DNA of 64,000 nt from Acidaminobacter sp. JC074 (GCF_022496765.1 NZ_VANV01000025.1:31402-95401); one strand, 5' to 3'. Shown: positions 37,652-47,375, numbered from the stretch's first letter. Made by a program: numbers and translations. Notes: a model not told the origin generated them from the letters alone.

Positions 37652-37951
37652 ATGAAAATAGTTAGTGGTATTCAAATCGGGCAATATGTACGTTCTAAGG
37701 CTGGACGAGACAAGAATCACATTTTTCTTGTTCTAGAAATTATTGATCATGAATATGTTTTATTGGTTGATGGTGACAGTCGTAGAATTGAAAAGCCTAA
37801 AAAGAAAAAAATCAAACACTTGTATGAATATAGACAAATAAGTGATGTTGTACGTGAGAAGAAAACCGATGATAAGAAACTAACTAATCTTATGATTCGT
37901 AAAGAAATCGAAAAGTTCGATGTGAATCTAAACAATTTAGGAGGTTTTTAA
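37652..37951 (+). CDS. KOW-domain RNA-binding protein
   Basis: 99 residues, related to the L14e/L6e/L27e KOW proteins that clostridia and bacilli encode between map and infA. The N-terminal 45 residues form the KOW-like barrel (GQYVRSKAGRDKNHIFLVLEI), followed by a Lys-rich segment (KPKKKKIKH) and a helical tail. Probably a ribosome- or RNA-associated factor; exact function unknown. ATG follows AGAGGTG. Confidence 0.88.
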   Translation: MKIVSGIQIGQYVRSKAGRDKNHIFLVLEIIDHEYVLLVDGDSRRIEKPKKKKIKHLYEYRQISDVVREKKTDDKKLTNLMIRKEIEKFDVNLNNLGGF

Positions 37952-37953
37952 CC

Positions 37954-38169
37954 ATGGCAAAAAGTGAAATAGAAGTAAAAGGTATTGTAGAAGAAGCTTT
38001 GCCAAATGCGAAGTTCATCGTAAAATTGGAAAACGGTCATCGCGTTCACGCTACAATATCAGGAAAATTAAGAATGAACTATATACGAATCTTACCTGGT
38101 GATAATGTAACTTTGGAGTTGTCTCCGTACGACTTAACAAAGGGCAGAATTACTTGGAGAGACAAGTAA
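37954..38169 (+). CDS. infA: Translation initiation factor IF-1
   Basis: 71 residues, OB fold that blocks the ribosomal A site during initiation. ENGHRVHATISGKLRMNYIRI is diagnostic. ATG follows TAGGAGG, two bases after the KOW gene. Confidence 0.97.
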   Translation: MAKSEIEVKGIVEEALPNAKFIVKLENGHRVHATISGKLRMNYIRILPGDNVTLELSPYDLTKGRITWRDK

Positions 38170-38184
38170 AAGGGAGGTATAACG

Positions 38185-38298
38185 ATGAAAGTTAGACCAT
38201 CAGTAAAGCCGATTTGCGAAAAGTGCAAAATCATTAAAAGAAAAGGTCGAGTAATGGTAATTTGCGAGAATCCAAAGCATAAGCAAAAGCAAGGCTAA
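38185..38298 (+). CDS. rpmJ: Ribosomal protein bL36, zinc form
   Basis: 37 residues. Zinc ligands CEKC, CEN and H are intact (C+ form). ATG follows GGGAGG. Usual place between infA and rpsM. Confidence 0.96.
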   Translation: MKVRPSVKPICEKCKIIKRKGRVMVICENPKHKQKQG

Positions 38299-38330
38299 GG
38301 ATTGTTTGAATATTAGGAGGTGTCATTTTT

Positions 38331-38699
38331 ATGGCAAGAATAGCAGGTATTGACTTACCTAGAGATAAAAGAGTTCTTATCGGATTAACTTATCTTTATG
38401 GTATTGGAAGACCAACTTCTGCTGAAATTCTAGAAAAGGTTAACATCGATGTTAACACTAGAGTTAAAGACTTAACTGAAGACGAAGTAAGTAAATTAAG
38501 AAATATCCTTGAGGAAGAATACTTAATTGAGGGTGATCTTAGAAGAGAAGTCGCTATGAATATCAAGAGACTTCAAGACATTGGTTCATACAGAGGTATC
38601 CGTCATAGAAAGAGATTACCTTTAAGAGGCCAAAAGACAAAAACAAATGCGAGAACAGTAAAAGGTCCAAAACGTACTGTTTCACGTAAAAAGAAATAA
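38331..38699 (+). CDS. rpsM: Ribosomal protein uS13
   Basis: 122 residues, small-subunit head, contacts P-site tRNA through its basic tail. Conserved ARIAGIDLPRDKRV and RGIRHRKRLPLRGQKT. Ribosome site AGGAGGTG. First gene of the alpha part. Confidence 0.97.
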   Translation: MARIAGIDLPRDKRVLIGLTYLYGIGRPTSAEILEKVNIDVNTRVKDLTEDEVSKLRNILEEEYLIEGDLRREVAMNIKRLQDIGSYRGIRHRKRLPLRGQKTKTNARTVKGPKRTVSRKKK

Positions 38700-38712
38700 G
38701 GAGGTTGATTAG

Positions 38713-39111
38713 ATGGTTGCTAAGAAAGCAAGAACTGTTCGTAAGAAGAGAAAAGATCGCAAGAATATAGAACGTGGACAAGCGCATATCCAATCGACTT
38801 TTAACAATACAATTGTTACTCTAACAGATGTTCAAGGTAATACTATCGCTTGGTCATCTTCAGGAAGCTTAGGATTTAAAGGATCAAGAAAAGCAACTCC
38901 ATTTGCTGCTCAATTAGTTGGCGAAACTGCTGCTAAAGCTGCAATGGAACATGGTTTAAAAACTGTAGCTGTATTCGTTAAGGGTCCAGGTTCAGGTAGA
39001 GAATCAGCAATTAGATCACTACAAGCAGCTGGTCTTGAAATTACATCTATCCAAGATGTAACGCCAATTCCACACAATGGTTGTAGACCACCAAAGCGTA
39101 GAAGAGTATAA
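38713..39111 (+). CDS. rpsK: Ribosomal protein uS11
   Basis: 132 residues, platform protein near the E site and Shine-Dalgarno helix. FNNTIVTLTDVQGN and HNGCRPPKRRRV end are typical. Ribosome site AAGGAGG. Confidence 0.97.
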   Translation: MVAKKARTVRKKRKDRKNIERGQAHIQSTFNNTIVTLTDVQGNTIAWSSSGSLGFKGSRKATPFAAQLVGETAAKAAMEHGLKTVAVFVKGPGSGRESAIRSLQAAGLEITSIQDVTPIPHNGCRPPKRRRV

Positions 39112-39129
39112 TTTGTAGGAGGTGCTATA

Positions 39130-39750
39130 ATGGCAAGATATACAGGTCCATCTTGTAGATTATGTCGTAGAGAAGGCGAAAAGTTATTCTTAAAAGGTGA
39201 CCGTTGTTATTCTGACAAATGTGCGCTTTCTAGAAGAGAAAGTGTACCAGGAGCAGCTGGTAACAGAAGAACTAAAGTTTCGAACTACGGCTTACAATTA
39301 AGAGAGAAGCAAAAAGTTAAGAGATACTACGGTTTATTAGAGAAGCAATTCAGAGATACTTATGATAAAGCTGAAAAAATGACTGGTATCACTGGTGAAA
39401 ACTTACTTTCTTTATTAGAAAGAAGATTAGATAACGTTGTTTACAGATTAGGCTATGGTGCTTCAAGAAAAGAAGCGAGACAATTAGTTTCACATGGTCA
39501 CTTCTTAGTAAACGGTAAAAAAGTAAACATTCCATCAATCAGATTAAATGTTGGTGATGTAATTACTGTTAAAGAAAAAAGCAATTCTTCAGCGAAGTTC
39601 AAAGAGTTAGCTGAAAAAGCTGCAACTACTCCAAAGTGGTTAGAAGGCAATGCTGAAAAATTAGAAGGTAAGTTAATTGCTCTTCCAGTAAGAGAAGATA
39701 TTGATTTACCAATCGAAGAGCATCTTATCATCGAGCTTTACTCTAAGTAA
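39130..39750 (+). CDS. rpsD: Ribosomal protein uS4, zinc form
   Basis: 206 residues, primary 16S binder. CRLC plus a later Cys pair (DRCYSDKC) form the N-terminal zinc site, the C+ version. S4 domain RRLDNVVYRLGYGASRKEAR. Its product represses this operon in several bacteria. Ribosome site TAGGAGGTG. Confidence 0.97.
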   Translation: MARYTGPSCRLCRREGEKLFLKGDRCYSDKCALSRRESVPGAAGNRRTKVSNYGLQLREKQKVKRYYGLLEKQFRDTYDKAEKMTGITGENLLSLLERRLDNVVYRLGYGASRKEARQLVSHGHFLVNGKKVNIPSIRLNVGDVITVKEKSNSSAKFKELAEKAATTPKWLEGNAEKLEGKLIALPVREDIDLPIEEHLIIELYSK

Positions 39751-39804
39751 TAGCGCGTAGGTTGCCCTCAAATTAAAGTTATAAAGTAGAGGAGGGAAAT
39801 TTTA

Positions 39805-40755
39805 GTGATAGCTATAGAAAAACCGAATGTTGAATGTATCGAAATGAGTGAAGATTTTACCTATGGTAAGTTTGTCATAGAGCCTTTACAAAAGGGTTAT
39901 GGCACAACATTAGGCAATAGCATGAGAAGATTACTTCTTTCTTCACTCCCAGGTAGTGCAGTAAAATGGGTTAAGATTGAAAACGTGTTACATGAGTTTT
40001 CAACAGTACAAGGTGTTAAGGAAGATGTAGTAAACATCATTCTTAACCTAAAGTCTTTGATCACAAAAGTACATTCTGATGATGAGATTAAAATCGTTAG
40101 AATAGAAGCGAATCAACCAGGCCCTGTTACTGCAGGAGACTTGATTGTCGATTCGGACGTAGAAGTGTTGAATACAGATTTGCATATTGCTACTTTAGAA
40201 GATGATGCTACATTAATTATGGAGATCGGAATTGCTAAGGGTAGAGGTTATGTAGCTGCTGAAGATCATGGTGAAACTAATTTACCAATTGGTGTTATAT
40301 TAGTGGATTCTATCTTCACGCCTGTTAAAAAGGTAAACTATTATACTGAGCAAACTAGACTTGGTGAAGAATCAGGTTTAGATAAATTAGTATTAGAGTT
40401 GACTACAGACGGTTCTATTAAACCAGATGAATCACTTTCTTTGGCTGCGAAGATTATGAGCGAGCACTTAAACTTGTTCGTTGATATGTCTGAGAACATG
40501 GAAAATGTTGAAATCATGGTTGAAAAAGAAGAAGATCAAAAAGAAAAAGTTTTAGAGATGACGATAGAAGAACTTGACTTATCTGTGAGATCTTACAACT
40601 GCTTAAAGCGTGCTGGTATCAACACGGTTGAAGAGTTGGCTAACAAGTCTGAAGAAGATATGATGAAAGTTAGAAACCTTGGTAAGAAATCACTAGAAGA
40701 AGTTAAGAAAAAGCTTATTGAACTAGAACTTGGTCTAAGAACTGAGGAAGAATAA
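39805..40755 (+). CDS. rpoA: RNA polymerase alpha subunit
   Basis: 316 residues. N-terminal dimerisation/assembly domain (GYGTTLGNSMRRLLLSSLPG), flexible linker rich in Glu/Lys, and C-terminal domain (about 245-312) that binds UP elements. GTG start after GAGGAGGG. Relevant to the A/T-rich tracts upstream of the rrn promoters at the right end. Confidence 0.97.
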   Translation: MIAIEKPNVECIEMSEDFTYGKFVIEPLQKGYGTTLGNSMRRLLLSSLPGSAVKWVKIENVLHEFSTVQGVKEDVVNIILNLKSLITKVHSDDEIKIVRIEANQPGPVTAGDLIVDSDVEVLNTDLHIATLEDDATLIMEIGIAKGRGYVAAEDHGETNLPIGVILVDSIFTPVKKVNYYTEQTRLGEESGLDKLVLELTTDGSIKPDESLSLAAKIMSEHLNLFVDMSENMENVEIMVEKEEDQKEKVLEMTIEELDLSVRSYNCLKRAGINTVEELANKSEEDMMKVRNLGKKSLEEVKKKLIELELGLRTEEE

Positions 40756-40774
40756 GCAAGGAGGAAAGAAACAC

Positions 40775-41116
40775 ATGGCTATTTACAGAAAGTTAGGCCG
40801 TCCTTCTGCTCATAGAAATATGATGCTTAGAAATTTAGTAACTAGTTTACTAAAGCATGGACGAATTGAGACTACTGAAGCGAGAGCTAAAGAATGTAAG
40901 AAAATTGCAGAAAAAATGATCACACTTGCTAAAAGAGGTGACTTACATGCAAGAAGACAAGTTTTAGCTTACGTAACTGAAAAAGAAGTAGTTAAAAATG
41001 TTTTTGAAGAAATTGCTCCTAAGTATCAAGATAGAAATGGTGGTTATACTAGAATGTATAAGCTAGGACCTCGTAGAGGCGATGCTGCACCAATGGTAAT
41101 TCTTGAATTAATCTAA
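40775..41116 (+). CDS. rplQ: Ribosomal protein bL17
   Basis: 113 residues, the last gene of the supercluster. MAIYRKLGRPSAHRNMMLRN is diagnostic. Ribosome site AAGGAGG; terminator follows within ten bases. Confidence 0.97.
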   Translation: MAIYRKLGRPSAHRNMMLRNLVTSLLKHGRIETTEARAKECKKIAEKMITLAKRGDLHARRQVLAYVTEKEVVKNVFEEIAPKYQDRNGGYTRMYKLGPRRGDAAPMVILELI

Positions 41117-41124
41117 GGACAACA

Positions 41125-41151
41125 AAAGACCAGTTAATCTGGTCTTTTTTT
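41125..41151 (+). terminator. Terminator after rplQ
   Basis: AAAGACCAG / CTGGTCTTT around TTAAT with a T run. Ends the S10-spc-alpha transcript. Confidence 0.95.
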
Positions 41152-41217
41152 CGTTTCTTGATAGTCTTTTAATAATTCGGGTAAATATTAATGCAGAGAA
41201 GTTTAAAGGAAGTAGAC

Positions 41218-43125
41218 ATGAAAAAAGTACTTTTATTGGGGATAATCATAATTTTTCTTTTGAATATATACGATGCTTCTTACAGCAGCACAGAGTTAAT
41301 TGATGTTTTATTACTTAACTCTTATCATGATGGCTATCAATGGTCAAATGATACCAAACAGGGTGTTAAAGATATCTTTGATCAGTCTGATTTTGAATAC
41401 CATATGCGGATTGAACATATGGATACAAAGAACATTTCATCTGATATCTATTTTGAAGAGCTTGTGAATCTATATAAGTACAAGTTTGATCCAAATGAGT
41501 TTGACATCATTATTTGCGCAGATGACAACGCCCTCAAGTTTTTACTTCTATATAAAGAAGAAATATTTGGTGATACACCTGTATTTTTCTCAGGTGTTAA
41601 TACACTGACTACCCATGACTTAAGCCAGGCTTATGATTTTTATGGGGTGGTTGAAAAACATTCCATCAAACAGACTGTTCAAGTGGCTCTTAACTTAAAT
41701 CCTCAGCTTAAAGATGTCTATCTTGTCGTAGATGACTCTATTACTGGAAGGGCCACTAAAAGGGACGCAAGAAGTGATATGATTGCACTTGAAAGTAAAG
41801 TTAATTTTCATATCTATGATGACTTGAGTTTTGACGAGATTCTAAATGAAGTCAGTCAGTTAAATCCTGCAGAAAGTATTGTTATACAGTCTTTTTATGT
41901 TGTCGACAGCGATGGCTCAACTTATCCCTTGGAATATACAGCAGCGAAACTGGTTGAATTTTCATCAGCACCTGTTTATGGTATTTTCTCCTTTGGTTTT
42001 GGACAAGGGACTGTTGGTGGAAAGTTTGTTGAAGGTTATACACAAGGCAGTCGAGTGGCTGAAATGGTAGTTTCTTTTCTAGAAGAAGGTCAGGTTTTAG
42101 GTGAACGATATATCATCGATGAATCTTTTAACAGGTATTATTTTGATTATAATGTCCTTAGAGAATATGGTTATGACATAGATAACTTGCCAGAAGACTA
42201 TATCATCATCAATAAGCCTGTGAGCTTCTATCAGAAGCATCAAGAGGTCATCAATATCTTTTTAGTTGTTGTTTTGTTACTGATTGTTTATGTCTACCTA
42301 CTTAGAAGACAAATACGCAAGCAAACTAAGAAAATCTCGACTACTCAAAAGCATTTGATGGAATCCGAAAAAATGGCTTCTTTAGGCCGCTTGGTTGCAG
42401 GTATCGCCCATGAAGTCAACACACCTATTGGTATAGGTGTTTCCCTGTCTTCTTATATGAATGCTCAAACAGACAAAGTGATGGCTTCATTCGAGGAATC
42501 TAAGCTGAGTAAGTCCAAGTTATCTTCCTATCTGGATGATATGAATACCAGTTCTGAGTTGATGGGCAAGACCATGATTCGCGCTTCAGAGCTGATTCAA
42601 AGCTTTAAACAAGTGGCTGTTGACCAAACTTATGACCAGAAAAGGAAAGTTGAATTATGTGCTTACATGAATGAAATTGTTCATAGTTTAACATCTGAGT
42701 TAAAACATAAGAACATTGATGTTAAGGTAAATTGCAAGACCTCCTTTACCATCATGGGTCACTCAGGTGCTTTTTATCAAATTCTACTTAACCTCATTAT
42801 GAATTCAATTACACATGGCTTTCATGACAAGGAAACAGGGAAAATTGAAATCATTGTAGACAAAGACAAGACCTATTATGACAACAATGGGATTCATATA
42901 AGCTATAGAGACAACGGCCATGGTATGGAAAGAGAAACACTACAGAATATATTTGAACCCTTCTATACTACTAGAAGGGATGACGGTGGTAGTGGACTAG
43001 GCATGCACATTGTTTATAATCTTGTGACACAGAAACTAAAAGGAAGAATTTTCTGTACCAGTCAACTGGGGGAATATACTGAATTTAACATTTATTTTCC
43101 TGCCGATTATGATGAAAGCTTGTAA
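41218..43125 (+). CDS. Hybrid sensor: periplasmic-binding-like domain plus histidine kinase
   Basis: 635 residues. A signal-anchor helix at about 2-17 is followed by an extracellular domain (25-335) resembling ABC-type sugar/tryptophan substrate-binding proteins. A second helix lies at about 344-362, then the kinase: phospho-acceptor His398 in GIAHEVNTPI, N box ILLNLIMNS, G1 DNGHGM (565-570), G2 GGSGLGM (590-596). It lacks HAMP and receiver domains. ATG 41218 follows AAAGGAAG; the earlier in-frame ATG 41191 has no ribosome site. No response regulator is nearby, so it is an orphan kinase. Ligand unknown. Confidence 0.88.
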   Translation: MKKVLLLGIIIIFLLNIYDASYSSTELIDVLLLNSYHDGYQWSNDTKQGVKDIFDQSDFEYHMRIEHMDTKNISSDIYFEELVNLYKYKFDPNEFDIIICADDNALKFLLLYKEEIFGDTPVFFSGVNTLTTHDLSQAYDFYGVVEKHSIKQTVQVALNLNPQLKDVYLVVDDSITGRATKRDARSDMIALESKVNFHIYDDLSFDEILNEVSQLNPAESIVIQSFYVVDSDGSTYPLEYTAAKLVEFSSAPVYGIFSFGFGQGTVGGKFVEGYTQGSRVAEMVVSFLEEGQVLGERYIIDESFNRYYFDYNVLREYGYDIDNLPEDYIIINKPVSFYQKHQEVINIFLVVVLLLIVYVYLLRRQIRKQTKKISTTQKHLMESEKMASLGRLVAGIAHEVNTPIGIGVSLSSYMNAQTDKVMASFEESKLSKSKLSSYLDDMNTSSELMGKTMIRASELIQSFKQVAVDQTYDQKRKVELCAYMNEIVHSLTSELKHKNIDVKVNCKTSFTIMGHSGAFYQILLNLIMNSITHGFHDKETGKIEIIVDKDKTYYDNNGIHISYRDNGHGMERETLQNIFEPFYTTRRDDGGSGLGMHIVYNLVTQKLKGRIFCTSQLGEYTEFNIYFPADYDESL

Positions 43126-43212
43126 ATACTTTATAAAATTTCATATGTGTGAATAAAAATGTAATATATTTCCCTTTGAACATGATATGATTGTGTTTGA
43201 AGGGAGATTTTT

Positions 43213-44796
43213 ATGAGTAAGAAAGTTTCAATTAGCAGCATATATTCATTATGCTTTATTATAGTTACAGGTTTGTTGGTGGTCATAAGTCTGCTGATGC
43301 CTTTTGAAAATCAAGTCTTATGGACCTTAATTGTGGGGCTGATTTTCTTTATGAGTGGTTTTATTACTTTATACCTTACAGTGTTAAGACCACAGAAGAA
43401 GATAAATGACCATCTTAGGGATATGATAGAAGGTCAGTTTAAGATAAAACCTGATCAGTCAATGATCAAGACCTATGCAGTCCAAAATGACTTATTACTT
43501 GGACTAGCAGATAACCAGGCCAAAATGTTTGAGCAAATGATCATTACATCTATTAACACAAACGACTTGATTGACGAACTCAAACGTTTTATAGAAGAAA
43601 ATCATGAAAAAATGAAAGGTATTTCATTAGACTTGTCTCATGTGCTTGAAAAGAACACAAGCTTAACCCACTTAATCAGTGCTTCTAACAGCAAAATAAA
43701 ATCAGCCAATGCCTTTGTAAAAAATGTTGAGGACCGTGTTAAGATTGCCAATGAATCCTCGGATTCATCTAAAAACGTTTCAGACCAGGCTAGGGGTGTT
43801 GTTGGTGAAGCGGTTAATGCATTTACAAGTGTAAAAATGTCTGTGGATGAAATGGCTTCTCTGGTAGAAAACTTAGGTGAAAAGTCTCAAGCCATTGACC
43901 AGATTACCCAGGTTATTGAAAGTATTGCCAGTCAAACCAATTTACTTGCATTAAATGCATCCATTGAAAGTGCAAGAGCAGGTGAAGCCGGTAGAGGCTT
44001 TGCCGTTGTAGCAGAAGAAATCAGAAAACTGTCTGTAGGCACTGAAGAAGCCTTAAAGGATATCCATGATATAGTGGATGAAATTTTGTTGCTAGTAGAA
44101 AATAGCAAAGTAGAAATAGACAAGTCTAAATCCTACAGTGAACTTTCGCTTGATAAGGCCAAAGTCTCTAGAGAGATGTTTGGTGATATTAAGAAAAACT
44201 CTGAGTCTACTGATTTAGAGGTTTCTAAAGCCTATGATGAGTTAAGTGCTCTTGAAAGCAATATGATTGAAGTTGTAAAAGACACAGAGCTGATTTATAG
44301 AGATGCATCTGAGACACTCGATGTTTCAAAAAGATCAGTAGGTGAAATGTCCTCAGTTGAAAACAGCTTAGAAGTTGTTTCAAGTGCAGCTGATAAGCTG
44401 CTTAAGGTATCGGATGAGTTTTATAACTACATTGCCCATAATACAACTGATAAAATATTAAAGAAAAATTTAGAAGACTTGAACCAGTCTTTTGATGAGA
44501 TCAAAGATTTAGAAAGTGCTATTAAATATAAGAATGCATACAATATAGATGAGTTCCAAATACTCAACTCTAAAGGTGAGGTCATCATTGCAACCGAAGA
44601 AGCCAGCGTGGGTCTGAATCTCTTTGAAATATATCCACCTTATAAGGATTACTTTGAAAGTGGTGATACTGGTCTATTTTACACACCAATTGTGCCTAGA
44701 CTAGACGGGTATTACGCAAGATTCTGTGCTAGAAAAAGCAAGGATAAGAAGTATCTAATGACAGCTGAATACACATTTTCATTGAAGAAAGATTAA
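43213..44796 (+). CDS. Methyl-accepting chemotaxis-type receptor with C-terminal sensor-like domain
   Basis: 527 residues. Two membrane helices (about 10-29 and 35-57) are joined by a very short loop, so there is no external sensing domain. The signalling hairpin tip (about 235-274, including LNASIESARAGEAGRGFAVVAEEIRKLS split by the turn) is canonical and would contact CheA/CheW. The coiled coil ends near 430 and a globular domain of about 85 residues follows (440-525), with Cache/PDC-like features (QILNSKGEVIIAT). Sensing is therefore probably cytoplasmic or membrane-coupled. Ribosome site GAAGGGAG. Adjacent to the orphan kinase above, but separately spaced by 87 bases. Confidence 0.88.
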   Translation: MSKKVSISSIYSLCFIIVTGLLVVISLLMPFENQVLWTLIVGLIFFMSGFITLYLTVLRPQKKINDHLRDMIEGQFKIKPDQSMIKTYAVQNDLLLGLADNQAKMFEQMIITSINTNDLIDELKRFIEENHEKMKGISLDLSHVLEKNTSLTHLISASNSKIKSANAFVKNVEDRVKIANESSDSSKNVSDQARGVVGEAVNAFTSVKMSVDEMASLVENLGEKSQAIDQITQVIESIASQTNLLALNASIESARAGEAGRGFAVVAEEIRKLSVGTEEALKDIHDIVDEILLLVENSKVEIDKSKSYSELSLDKAKVSREMFGDIKKNSESTDLEVSKAYDELSALESNMIEVVKDTELIYRDASETLDVSKRSVGEMSSVENSLEVVSSAADKLLKVSDEFYNYIAHNTTDKILKKNLEDLNQSFDEIKDLESAIKYKNAYNIDEFQILNSKGEVIIATEEASVGLNLFEIYPPYKDYFESGDTGLFYTPIVPRLDGYYARFCARKSKDKKYLMTAEYTFSLKKD

Positions 44797-44820
44797 CTCC
44801 ATCATCGATGGAGTTTTTAT
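44795..44820 (+). terminator. Terminator after the chemotaxis receptor gene
   Basis: AACTCCATC / GATGGAGTT with loop ATC; the 5' arm begins in the TAA stop codon. T run follows. Confidence 0.9.
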
Positions 44821-44852
44821 GTATTAACAATCTTTAAAGTTTTCATTCCAAG

Positions 44853-44881
44853 TTGTTAAAGCAGATAAAAAAATGTATAAT
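44853..44881 (+). promoter_or_regulatory. Promoter of ecfA1-ecfA2-ecfT-truA
   Basis: TTGTTA (44853-44858), 17 bases, TATAAT (44876-44881). Confidence 0.65.
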
Positions 44882-44909
44882 AAAATGATGACTAAAAGTA
44901 GGTGAAAAT

Positions 44910-45737
44910 ATGATAAAAGCTAATCATTTAAGTTTTGAATATATACGACAAGACAGTATTACGTCAGTATTAGAAGATTTTAATATCCATGTAAAAGATG
45001 GAGAATTTGTTGTGATTATGGGCCATAATGGGTCAGGTAAATCGACCTTTGCCAAACTGGCAAATGCGATCTTGCAACCTAAATCAGGGGACTTATTAAT
45101 CAACAATCTCAATACCAAAGAAGAAAAAAATATTTGGGATATAAGAGAGTATGCCGGTCTTATTTTTCAGAATCCTGACAATCAGATTGTTGCCACCATT
45201 GTTGAAGAAGATGTGGCTTTTGGACCTGAAAACTTAGGTGTTAAAAGTGATGAGATTAGAAAGCGTGTTGACGATGTTTTAAAGATTGTTGATATGGATG
45301 ACTATCATAAAAGACCACCTCATATGTTATCTGGTGGACAAAAGCAAAGAATTGCCATTGCTGGTGTTTTGGCCATGAAACCTAAGTGTATCATATTAGA
45401 TGAACCAACAGCTATGCTTGATCCTTCTGGAAGAGCAGAAGTTCTAAAAATCATCAAACGTTTAAATAAAGAAGAAAAAATGACCGTGGTTTTAATTACC
45501 CACTTTATGAATGAAGCCATTGATGCTGATAAAATTGTTGTTATTGACAATGGTAAAATTGAATTATCAGGTACACCAAGAGAGGTTTTTTCAAATGTAG
45601 ACAAGATGAAGGAAATTGGTCTTGATGTACCACAAGTGACCTCTTTGGCTGTGGCACTTGAAAAAGAAGGCATTAATATCAAAAAAGATATTATTAGTAT
45701 TGATGAAATGGTGGACAGTTTATGTCAATTAAAATAA
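44910..45737 (+). CDS. ecfA1: ECF transporter ATPase subunit 1
   Basis: 275 residues. ATPase of the energy-coupling-factor module for vitamin uptake by group II ECF transporters. Walker A GHNGSGKST near residue 39, signature LSGGQKQRIAIAG, Walker B CIILDEPTA, and a C-terminal domain with the coupling region. Overlaps ecfA2 by 16 bases. Substrate-binding S components are not in the window. Confidence 0.95.
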   Translation: MIKANHLSFEYIRQDSITSVLEDFNIHVKDGEFVVIMGHNGSGKSTFAKLANAILQPKSGDLLINNLNTKEEKNIWDIREYAGLIFQNPDNQIVATIVEEDVAFGPENLGVKSDEIRKRVDDVLKIVDMDDYHKRPPHMLSGGQKQRIAIAGVLAMKPKCIILDEPTAMLDPSGRAEVLKIIKRLNKEEKMTVVLITHFMNEAIDADKIVVIDNGKIELSGTPREVFSNVDKMKEIGLDVPQVTSLAVALEKEGINIKKDIISIDEMVDSLCQLK

Positions 45738-46576
45738 AAGATTTAAGACATGTATATGATCCAGGCACACCTTATGAATTGATGGCGCTTGAAGATATCA
45801 ATTTAAACATAAATGATGGTGAAATCATTGGTCTTATCGGCCATACAGGATCGGGTAAATCTACATTGATGCAGCACTTGAATGGTTTGTTAAAACCCTC
45901 GAGTGGCAGCATTGAAATAGAAGGCATTACCATTACCAAGGAAAAGCAAAACCTAAGAGACTTAAGAAAAAAAGTAGGCTTGGTTTTTCAATATCCCGAG
46001 TATCAACTCTTTGAAGAGACCGTTAAAAAAGACGTTGCCTTTGGACCTGGTAATATAGGTATTCCTGCAAGTGAAATCGATGAACTGGTGAGTGAGTCTT
46101 TGAAAAGTGTAGGTCTCGATGTCGAAGAAATTGGAGAAAAAGCACCATTTGAACTTTCGGGTGGCCAAAAGAGAAAGGTTGCCATTGCAGGTGTTTTAGC
46201 CATGAAGCCAAAGGTTTTGATACTGGACGAACCGACAGCAGGACTGGATCCAAAATCTAGAGACGAACTTTTATGTCATATTCATGAACTACATCAGAAA
46301 GAGAATATGACCATTATATTTGTAACCCACAGTATGGAAGATGTGGCACGACTTGCAGATAGACTGGTCGTCATGCATAAGAGTAAAATTGTTTATGACG
46401 ATGTGCCTAGACAAGTCTTTAAACATTCTGAACATCTTCAATCTATAGGGTTAGATGTACCGGAGTTAACAAAGCTTGTTTACAAGCTAAATGAAAAAGG
46501 ATTCTCTATTGATGATTCTTTGATTACATTTGAAGAAATAAAAAATGCTATTTTACAGCAGTTAAGGGAGAAGTAA
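45722..46576 (+). CDS. ecfA2: ECF transporter ATPase subunit 2
   Basis: 284 residues. Second ATPase of the heterodimer. Walker A GHTGSGKST, signature LSGGQKRKVAIAG, Walker B VLILDEPTAGLD. Pairs with EcfA1 and contacts EcfT. Stop is adjacent to the ecfT start. Confidence 0.95.
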   Translation: MSIKIKDLRHVYDPGTPYELMALEDINLNINDGEIIGLIGHTGSGKSTLMQHLNGLLKPSSGSIEIEGITITKEKQNLRDLRKKVGLVFQYPEYQLFEETVKKDVAFGPGNIGIPASEIDELVSESLKSVGLDVEEIGEKAPFELSGGQKRKVAIAGVLAMKPKVLILDEPTAGLDPKSRDELLCHIHELHQKENMTIIFVTHSMEDVARLADRLVVMHKSKIVYDDVPRQVFKHSEHLQSIGLDVPELTKLVYKLNEKGFSIDDSLITFEEIKNAILQQLREK

Positions 46577-47368
46577 ATGCTACGAGACATAACAATAGGT
46601 CAGCATTATCCAACTGAATCTGTCATTCATAAACTGGATCCTCGTACCAAGCTTATTGGATCGCTTTTTATGATTATTGCCTTATTTTTGATTACACCCT
46701 TATGGGGTTACTTAGTCGCTTTTGCATTCTTAACATTTGTTATATTTATGTCAAAAGTACCACTTAAGTTCATTTTAAAAGGTTTAAGACCGATAATGCT
46801 TTTTATCATCATAGCTGTTTCCATCAATATATTTTTAACGCCGGGAGAACTGGTTTTTCCAGACTTCTTTTTAAAGATAACCTATGAAGGGCTGAATCGA
46901 GCTATTATGACCTTCTTTAGATTCACCTTCTTGATCATCACATCGTCCATGGTGACTTTAACGACATCACCTATGGCTTTAACAGATGGTATTGAAAGAC
47001 TTCTAGATCCATTGAAGAAGATTAAGTTTCCAGCGCACGAGCTGGCAATGATGATGACAATTGCACTCAGATTTATTCCAACTTTAATCACAGAAGCAGA
47101 TAAAATCATGAAGGCACAAATGGCCAGAGGGGCAGACTTTGAAAGTGGCAATATTTTTACAAGAGCAAAGAATATGATTCCACTTCTGGTACCACTTTTT
47201 ATATCAGCTTTTAGAAGGGCTGATGAACTGGCCATGGCCATGGAAGCAAGATGTTACCGTGGCGGTGAAGGTAGAACAAGACTCAATGTTTTAAAATACA
47301 AGACCAATGACTTTTTTGCCATCTTGGTATCAGGTTTGTATTTTGTATCTGTCATTGTATTTATGTAG
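46577..47368 (+). CDS. ecfT: ECF transporter transmembrane subunit EcfT
   Basis: 263 residues, several membrane helices, with the two Ala-Arg-Gly type coupling motifs (AQMARGADFE and the variant MEARCYRGGEGRTR) that link ATP hydrolysis to S-component toppling. Begins the base after ecfA2. Confidence 0.95.
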   Translation: MLRDITIGQHYPTESVIHKLDPRTKLIGSLFMIIALFLITPLWGYLVAFAFLTFVIFMSKVPLKFILKGLRPIMLFIIIAVSINIFLTPGELVFPDFFLKITYEGLNRAIMTFFRFTFLIITSSMVTLTTSPMALTDGIERLLDPLKKIKFPAHELAMMMTIALRFIPTLITEADKIMKAQMARGADFESGNIFTRAKNMIPLLVPLFISAFRRADELAMAMEARCYRGGEGRTRLNVLKYKTNDFFAILVSGLYFVSVIVFM

Positions 47369-47375
47369 GTGTGAT

